Positions 7,400-11,559 of a DNA stretch of 11,559 nt are shown here, in pieces; position 1 is the stretch's first letter, and each line of letters starts with the position of its first letter. The DNA is taken from contig JBCCMB010000087.1 of NCBI GenBank assembly GCA_039026555.1, positions 1 to 11,559 on the forward strand, given 5' to 3'. This DNA is from JBCCMB01 sp039026555 (lineage in GTDB: Bacteria; Pseudomonadota; Alphaproteobacteria; Caulobacterales; Hyphomonadaceae). The notes beneath the pieces were generated by a model, which saw only the letters and a program-made list of their open reading frames with translations, was not told where the DNA came from and made no database searches. Both the position numbers and the translations under genes were made by a program.

Positions 7400-7965
7400 A
7401 CCTGCATGATCTCTTCTTCTTTGGATTTTAGGCTCTCATCGATCTTGGCGATCATATCGTCCGTGAGCTTTTGAACGTCTTCGCCGAACGCTTTTTGCTC
7501 GTCCTGACTGAGATCGCCCGCCTTCTCCATTCGCTTGAGGGTATCCATACCGTCGCGGCGGATATTGCGAACGGCGACGCGCGCCGTTTCGGTGTATTTT
7601 CCGGCCATTTTCGCTAATTCCGCGCGACGCTCTTCATTAAGCGCCGGAATTGGGATCCGAAGATTTTGACCGTCTACAACAGGGTTCAAACCAAGGCCTG
7701 ACTCCCTGATAGCTTTGTCCGCTGCGGCGACATTGGCTTTGTCCCAAATATTGACCGACAGCATACGCGATTCTGGGACGCTCACCGTACCGATCTGATT
7801 AAGGGGAGTCGGCGCGCCGTATGCTTCGAGGGTTATATTGTCCAGGAGAGCCGGCGACGCCCGCCCGGTGCGCAGACCCGCAAACTCACCCTTTAGCGAG
7901 TTCAAAGCACCTTCCATGCGCCGCTTGAGATCATCCATGTCTAGATCGTTTACGTCGTCCGACAT
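7396..7965 (-). CDS. frr: Ribosome recycling factor
   Basis: This 189-residue cytoplasmic protein, with EF-G, splits post-termination ribosomes. It matches RRF over its whole length. Domain I helix residues include EFAGLRTGRASPALLD (about 31-46); the domain II hinge and beta region includes YGAPTPLNQIGTVSVPESRML, followed by an IWDKANV-type segment. A long C-terminal helical part contains KYTETARVAVRNIRRDGMD. The length of about 185 residues is typical. The ATG has a strong GGGAGGA ribosome binding site 5 nt upstream. It lies 47 nt after pyrH and overlaps uppS by 4 nt. The pyrH-frr order is widely conserved. Confidence 0.97.
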   Translation of the reverse strand: MSDDVNDLDMDDLKRRMEGALNSLKGEFAGLRTGRASPALLDNITLEAYGAPTPLNQIGTVSVPESRMLSVNIWDKANVAAADKAIRESGLGLNPVVDGQNLRIPIPALNEERRAELAKMAGKYTETARVAVRNIRRDGMDTLKRMEKAGDLSQDEQKAFGEDVQKLTDDMIAKIDESLKSKEEEIMQV

Positions 7966-8012
7966 TCTATTCCTCCCGCAAACGGATCAAACCGTATGAG
8001 CTCGGCGTAAGA

Positions 8013-8783
8013 CTAAACGCCCGGTCCCCCGATCACTGTACACACGCCGCGACCGGTCAAAACATCCGCCAACGCGCCGTTGTTATGAATTGAGAACACT
8101 ACGATGGGGATGTTATTTTCGCGCATCAAACTCACAGCCGTCGCGTCCATAACTCTCAGATCCTTGGACAAAACATCCATATACCCCAAATGATCGTACC
8201 GCGTGGCGTCGGGATTGTTTTTGGGGTCGGCCGTATAGACGCCGTCAACCTGCGTGCCCTTAAGCAAAGCGTTGCAGCCCATTTCCGCCGCCCGCAGCGC
8301 AGCGCCCGTATCCGTTGTAAAGAAGGGATTGCCTGTTCCGGCCGCGAAAATCACGATGCGGCCCTTTTCCATATGCCGGATGGCGCGGCGGCGAATAAAG
8401 GGTTCGCAAATCGTAGTCATCGGCACGGCGGATTGAACACGCGTCTCTACGCCAATGCTCTCCAGCGCGCTTTGCATAGCCAGAGCGTTCATGACCGTGG
8501 CCAGCATGCCGAGATTGTCCGCGGAGGCGCGCTCCATACCCTGCGCTGCGCCGGTCATGCCGCGGAAAATGTTCCCGCCGCCAATGACGAGGCACAATTC
8601 GACGCCCGCGTCGCGCGCTTCCTTCACCTGCTCAGCGATCGGCAAGCACGCGCCGATATCGATGCCGAATTCTTTGTCGCCCATTAGGGCTTCGCCAGAA
8701 ATTTTTAGGAGGACGCGTTTGTACTGCGCCGCGCCAGCGGAGCCGTCTTCACTGATGTCGCTTGCGCTTGCATCGTCAGCCAT
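8013..8783 (-). CDS. pyrH: UMP kinase (bacterial hexameric type)
   Basis: This 256-residue cytoplasmic kinase converts UMP to UDP with ATP. It belongs to the amino-acid-kinase fold, unlike eukaryotic UMP kinases, and the family is typically inhibited by UTP and activated by GTP. YKRVLLKISGEALMG (21-35) holds Lys27 of the phosphate-binding site. IGGGNIFRG is at 67-75, TTDTGAALRAAEM at 156-168, and the nucleotide-binding LLKGTQVDGVYTADP at 173-187. About 20 polar, acidic residues precede the conserved core, a modest N-terminal extension compared with E. coli. The ATG has GGAGG 11 nt upstream. It is separated from tsf by 89 nt that contain a hairpin (8831-8864), so its expression may be tuned apart from rpsB-tsf. 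Confidence 0.97.
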   Translation of the reverse strand: MADDASASDISEDGSAGAAQYKRVLLKISGEALMGDKEFGIDIGACLPIAEQVKEARDAGVELCLVIGGGNIFRGMTGAAQGMERASADNLGMLATVMNALAMQSALESIGVETRVQSAVPMTTICEPFIRRRAIRHMEKGRIVIFAAGTGNPFFTTDTGAALRAAEMGCNALLKGTQVDGVYTADPKNNPDATRYDHLGYMDVLSKDLRVMDATAVSLMRENNIPIVVFSIHNNGALADVLTGRGVCTVIGGPGV

Positions 8784-8830
8784 TGTGCTTTTTCCCTCCG
8801 CCGCCTGTCTCCTTAATACTCCAGACGGAC

Positions 8831-8864
8831 TACGAGGGTAGATGCAAACGCACCCACCCTCGTA
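8831..8864 (-). other. Hairpin in the tsf-pyrH gap (possible attenuator or mRNA-processing structure)
   Basis: Nine-base perfect arms, TACGAGGGT (8831-8839) and ACCCTCGTA (8856-8864), enclose 16 nt. That loop can form an inner TGC/GCA stem with an AAAC loop on the plus strand (GTTT on the transcribed strand). In the direction of transcription the T-run (TTTTTT) comes just before the stem, and no T-run follows it, so it does not look like a standard intrinsic terminator for tsf. The A-run that follows on the plus strand also argues against a plus-strand terminator. It may reduce readthrough, protect the rpsB-tsf mRNA end, or serve as a processing site. Confidence 0.55.
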
Positions 8865-8872
8865 AAAAAGTC

Positions 8873-9805
8873 TTAGCCGCCTTGCGTCGCCGCCGCCACT
8901 TCTGCGGCGAAATCAGCTTGTTCTTTCTCAATGCCGTCGCCCAGACGGAACATTGTGAAACCTTTCAGCGAGACGGGCGCGCCTGCTTCTTTAGACGCGT
9001 TTTCAATGAATTGGCCGACCGTGACGTCCGGATCCATCACGAAGGCTTGCTCCACAAGAACCACTTCTTTGTAGAATTTCTTGAGGCGTCCTTCGATCAT
9101 TTTCTCGATGACATTGTCCGGCTTGCCGCTTTCGCGGGCCTGATCGGTCAAAACTTGGCGCTCGCGCTCAACATCAGCTGGATCCAAATCCGCCGTAGTC
9201 GCCGCCAGAGGGCCGGTCGCTGCGACGTGCATCGCCACTTTGCGACCCACTTCCTGCAACACGCCCGCATCACCGGTCGATTCCAAGCCGACAATCACGC
9301 CAATTTTGCCGAGACCTTCAGCCGTAACCGAGTGCACATAGGACGCGACCGCGCCCTCATCGACAGTGACCACGCCCGTGCGACGCAGCGTCATATTCTC
9401 GCCGATCGTGCCGACCATGCGCTTCAGCATGTCTTCGATTGAGCCGTCGCCGCCGTCTACCGCCGACATAGCGCCCAATTTGGCGACGTCGCCATCCGCT
9501 TCCAGCGCTGCATTGGCGATACCGCGCACAGCGTCTTGGAAGATTTCGTTACGCGCCACGAAATCGGTCTCAGAATTGACCTCGACAATAGCGCCGGCTT
9601 TTCCGGACGACGCCACGCCGACGAGGCCTTCTGCGGCTACGCGGCCAGCTTTCTTGGCGGCTTTCGACAAACCTTTGGCGCGTAGCCAATCCACAGCGGC
9701 TTCTACGTCGCCGTCGTTTTCAGCAAGCGCCTTCTTGCAGTCCATCATCCCCGCGCCGGTTTTCTCGCGCAGGTCTTTGACGAGCGCAGCGGTGATTGCG
9801 GCCAT
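8873..9805 (-). CDS. tsf: Translation elongation factor Ts
   Basis: This 310-residue cytoplasmic guanine-nucleotide exchange factor recharges EF-Tu with GTP. The UBA-like N-terminal domain is at about 3-52 (LVKDLREKTGAGMMDCKKAL, then DVEAAVDWLRAKG). The EF-Tu-contacting signature VNSETDFVARN is at 76-86, with Asp81 and Phe82. The rest matches the core dimerisation and C-terminal modules. ATG 9805 is preceded by GAGGT at 8 nt. It follows rpsB by 40 nt in the universally conserved rpsB-tsf pair and would share its promoter and any S2-mediated control. Nothing in the sequence is unusual. Confidence 0.98.
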   Translation of the reverse strand: MAAITAALVKDLREKTGAGMMDCKKALAENDGDVEAAVDWLRAKGLSKAAKKAGRVAAEGLVGVASSGKAGAIVEVNSETDFVARNEIFQDAVRGIANAALEADGDVAKLGAMSAVDGGDGSIEDMLKRMVGTIGENMTLRRTGVVTVDEGAVASYVHSVTAEGLGKIGVIVGLESTGDAGVLQEVGRKVAMHVAATGPLAATTADLDPADVERERQVLTDQARESGKPDNVIEKMIEGRLKKFYKEVVLVEQAFVMDPDVTVGQFIENASKEAGAPVSLKGFTMFRLGDGIEKEQADFAAEVAAATQGG

Positions 9806-9845
9806 GTCGTATTACCTCTTCAAGGCTATAAGTGAGTTCAAACGT

Positions 9846-10730
9846 CTAGCTTTTGGCGTCCGCGCCATCTTCAGGCGCAGCTTCCGCCGCTTCTTCAACA
9901 GGTGCAGCTTCCGCGGCGTCTTCAACAGGCGCCGCTTCGGCGACCGCTTCCGCTTCAGCCTCCACAGCCGGTTCAGGCGCATCCAACGCTAATTCGGACA
10001 CATCTTCGGCTTCGCCCAGATCAACGCCCAATTCCATCGACGCTTCAGCGAGACCGTCGAGCACCGCATCCGCGATCAGACCGCAATAAAGCGAAATGGC
10101 GCGCGCGGCGTCGTCATTGCCGGGGATTGGCATGTCGACTTCATCCGGATCGCAATTGGTGTCGACAATCGCCACCACCGGAATGCCCAGCTTGCGGGCC
10201 TCTTTGACGGCGATGGACTCTTTGTTGGTGTCGATCACAAACATCAGGCTGGGCAAACCGCCCATATTGCGGATGCCGCCCAGGACCTTTTGCAGTTTGT
10301 CGCGTTCGCGCGTCAGCTGCAGCAATTCTTTCTTCGTACGGCCGGTTTGGTCGCCGTCGCCCAGCAATTCATCCAATTCGCGCAAACGCGAGATGGATTT
10401 GGAGACGGTCGTCCAATTGGTCAGCGTGCCGCCCAGCCAGCGATGGTTCATGTAATACTGCGCGCACCGCTCGGCCGCCTCAGCGACAGGATCGGACGCT
10501 TGACGCTTGGTGCCGACGAACAGCACGCGGCCGCCCTTGGCGACCGTATCGCGCACCTTGACCAAGGCCTGGTGCAGCAAAGGAACGGTTTGCGACAAAT
10601 CGAGGATGTGGATCCCCGAACGCGCGCCGAAAATGTAGGGTTTCATTTTCGGTTCCCAGCGATGAACTTGGTGACCGAAATGCACGCCCGCCTCTAACAG
10701 CTGGCGCATTGTAAATTCTGGCAAAGCCAT
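9846..10730 (-). CDS. rpsB: 30S ribosomal protein S2 with acidic repeat tail
   Basis: This 294-residue primary component of the 30S subunit lies near the mRNA exit region and bridges to S1. HFGHQVHRWEPKMKPYIFG is at 17-35 and contains the first S2 signature. VDTNCDPDEVDMPIPGNDDA is at 189-208 and is the second. The S2 fold ends near residue 232, and E. coli S2 is about 241 residues. Here about 60 more residues follow, rich in Ala, Glu, Asp and Pro and including a three-copy 9-residue repeat (265-291). The frame is open to 10970, but ATG 10730 has AGGAG 8 nt upstream and gives the standard MALPEF start. The extra upstream codons fall over the predicted promoter and leader. It heads the block and is divergent from the carboxypeptidase gene. 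Confidence 0.97.
   Translation of the reverse strand: MALPEFTMRQLLEAGVHFGHQVHRWEPKMKPYIFGARSGIHILDLSQTVPLLHQALVKVRDTVAKGGRVLFVGTKRQASDPVAEAAERCAQYYMNHRWLGGTLTNWTTVSKSISRLRELDELLGDGDQTGRTKKELLQLTRERDKLQKVLGGIRNMGGLPSLMFVIDTNKESIAVKEARKLGIPVVAIVDTNCDPDEVDMPIPGNDDAARAISLYCGLIADAVLDGLAEASMELGVDLGEAEDVSELALDAPEPAVEAEAEAVAEAAPVEDAAEAAPVEEAAEAAPEDGADAKS
9858..9938 (-). repeat. Three 27-bp tandem repeats encoding the acidic tail of S2
   Basis: Units at 9912-9938, 9885-9911 and 9858-9884 encode EAAPVEDAA, EAAPVEEAA and EAAPEDGAD. The first two differ at one residue and a few synonymous sites; the third has diverged. This looks like in-frame unit duplication in a disordered acidic extension, and copy number may vary between strains. 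Confidence 0.8.
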
Positions 10731-10744
10731 TGGATTGTCTCCTA

Positions 10745-10788
10745 TCCGGTTAGCCGCCGCGGACGGGCCGAAAGATTTCAGCACCGGA
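10745..10788 (-). promoter_or_regulatory. Predicted structured leader of rpsB, possible S2 autoregulatory element
   Basis: In the rpsB transcript, TCCGGT (10788-10783) can pair with ACCGGA (10750-10745). Directly inside it, GCTGAA and TTCGGC form a 6-bp hairpin with a 4-nt loop (10782-10767) that would stack on the outer helix. A further GC-rich 16-nt segment (10766-10751) can fold weakly. The 3' arm ends one base before the AGGAG ribosome binding site (10739-10743). S2 represses rpsB-tsf translation in E. coli through the rpsB leader. That this leader does the same is inference from position and pairing only. Confidence 0.4.
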
Positions 10789-10818
10789 ATTACGTCCACG
10801 TGTCGGGATAATTGGGGG

Positions 10819-10846
10819 CTTATACGCTTTTTGTTGGGGGATTCAA
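10819..10846 (-). promoter_or_regulatory. Candidate sigma-70-type promoter for the rpsB-tsf block
   Basis: On the minus strand TTGAAT (10846-10841) and TATAAG (10824-10819) are separated by 16 nt, a plausible -35/-10 pair. A start near 10811 would give a leader of about 80 nt before the rpsB ATG. No other pair in the gap looked as good by eye. This has not been scored against a species-specific model. Confidence 0.4.
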
Positions 10847-10892
10847 GCGGTCTTGAGGGTCTTAAATAGACGCTTTGCAGCCGCGTTTTTAG

Positions 10893-10908
10893 TGCAACGC
10901 TGCAACGC
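10893..10908. repeat. Tandem 8-bp repeat TGCAACGC in the divergent promoter region
   Basis: Two exact copies of TGCAACGC lie head to tail in the gap between rpsB and the carboxypeptidase gene, about 47 bp upstream of the candidate rpsB -35 hexamer. This could be an operator for either gene or chance. The rest of the 274-nt gap (10731-11004) contains the promoter and leader described separately, and a 5-bp inverted repeat CCGAC/GTCGG at 10952-10965. Confidence 0.35.
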
Positions 10909-11004
10909 ATGTTCAAAAGCCTGTGTGAATCGGCCGAACGCGCTCGACAAACCGACAGACGTCGGCACAATAAATCCAGTTAAATCAGGTCAAAAGGACA
11001 GTTC

Positions 11005-11559
11005 ATGCGTCTTCTCTCAATCCGCACCAATCTCCAGCGGGCGGCGGCGGCTCTTGTGCTGAGCGCGGCTCCGGCAGCCTTAGCCGATGGACACATGGCG
11101 GAAAACACAGCTTACGACGCCGCGCAACTGCCTGATCCCGTAAATTTCGTCACCCAGCATCGCGGCCGATTTAACGGTCAAAACGTCTCCTACCGCGTGG
11201 AAGCGGGCGAAACCTATTTGCGCAATGAGGACGGGGATCCGACCGGCGCGCTTTTCTCATTCTCCTACATCAAAGACGACGCCGGCATCGACCGTCCCGT
11301 TACCTTCATCTTTAATGGCGGACCGGGATCCGCCTCGATTTGGCTGCACATGGGAATGTTCGGGCCGAAACGCGCCGTCGTCGCGAGCGATGCGGATGAA
11401 GATGACGGCGCTGCGCCCTATTTGATGGTCGACAATCCCCTCTCGGTATTGGACGTCACCGATATGGTGTTCATCGACCCGATCGGCACTGGATATTCGC
11501 GACCCATAGGCGTTGGCGAAGGCGCCGATTTTTGGAGCCAGGAGGGCGACACCGCCTCC
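11005..11559 (+). CDS. Secreted S10-family serine carboxypeptidase-like protein, N-terminal fragment (runs off the right edge)
   Basis: The frame is open from ATG 11005 to the window end, 185 codons, with AAGGA 6 nt upstream of the start. Residues 1-27 are a Sec signal peptide: basic RLLSIRTNLQR, an Ala/Leu-rich core, and ALA before Asp28. FIFNGGPGSAS (101-111) is the oxyanion-hole motif of S10 carboxypeptidases. NPLSVLDVTDMVFIDPIGTGYSRP (144-167) matches the family's next conserved block, which in carboxypeptidase Y-like enzymes reads FLDQPVGTGFS. Such proteins remove C-terminal residues from peptides, and bacterial homologues are exported to the periplasm or beyond. The catalytic Ser, Asp and His all lie downstream of the window, so activity cannot be judged. 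The gene is divergent from rpsB and is not part of the core block. Confidence 0.88.
   Translation, partial: MRLLSIRTNLQRAAAALVLSAAPAALADGHMAENTAYDAAQLPDPVNFVTQHRGRFNGQNVSYRVEAGETYLRNEDGDPTGALFSFSYIKDDAGIDRPVTFIFNGGPGSASIWLHMGMFGPKRAVVASDADEDDGAAPYLMVDNPLSVLDVTDMVFIDPIGTGYSRPIGVGEGADFWSQEGDTAS

Noticed and set aside
8831..8864. Rho-independent terminator of tsf
   Set aside because: The stem is good but no T-run follows it on the transcribed strand; the T-run is on the wrong side. It is kept only as a hairpin of unknown role.
10731..10970. 80-codon upstream extension of the rpsB reading frame
   Set aside because: It covers the predicted promoter and leader, does not resemble S2, and ATG 10730 has a good ribosome binding site and the standard S2 N-terminus.
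10944..10973. TCGACA and CAATAA as a -35/-10 pair for the carboxypeptidase gene
   Set aside because: Spacing is 18 nt and both hexamers are weak matches; not enough to call a promoter.
10861..10990. CtrA-type TTAA-N7-TTAA cell-cycle box in the divergent gap
   Set aside because: Single TTAA sequences occur near 10862 and 10980, but no pair has the required 7-nt spacing.

Overview
This window is a conserved housekeeping block from an alphaproteobacterium. Eleven genes lie on the minus strand and read right to left: rpsB, tsf, pyrH, frr, uppS, cdsA, dxr, rseP (mmpA), bamA, skp (ompH) and the first 38 codons of lpxD. At the right edge, on the plus strand and divergent from rpsB, is the first 185 codons of a secreted S10-family serine carboxypeptidase-like protein. 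The gene order, the single-PDZ RseP/MmpA-type protease and the style of BamA and OmpH fit the Caulobacterales/Hyphomonadaceae/Maricaulales part of the class. That placement is inferred from gene order and protein style, without any phylogeny.

Layout. From 10730 down to 7396 is the translation and nucleotide part: ribosomal protein S2, elongation factor Ts, UMP kinase and ribosome recycling factor. From 7399 down to 4585 is lipid and isoprenoid precursor synthesis: undecaprenyl diphosphate synthase, CDP-diglyceride synthase and DXP reductoisomerase. From 4519 to 1 is envelope biogenesis: site-2 protease RseP, outer-membrane assembly factor BamA, periplasmic chaperone Skp and lipid A enzyme LpxD. 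frr and uppS overlap by 4 nt, uppS and cdsA are 2 nt apart, and cdsA and dxr are 5 nt apart, so these four are probably translationally coupled. Two of them start with TTG. Gaps elsewhere are 18 to 89 nt, and no convincing intrinsic terminator is seen, so the block is probably transcribed largely as one unit. Internal promoters cannot be excluded.

The 274-nt divergent gap between rpsB and the carboxypeptidase (10731-11004) holds a plausible sigma-70-type promoter for rpsB, a structured leader that abuts the rpsB ribosome binding site, and a short tandem repeat.

I found no new multi-gene system here; the block is ordinary core genome. The points worth a second look are within genes and in non-coding gaps. 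They are a calcium-binding-like Asp/Gly repeat set between the only two cysteines of BamA, a second acidic insert in BamA loop 6, a tandem-repeat acidic tail on ribosomal protein S2, the rpsB leader structure, and a hairpin between tsf and pyrH that lacks a terminator U-tract.
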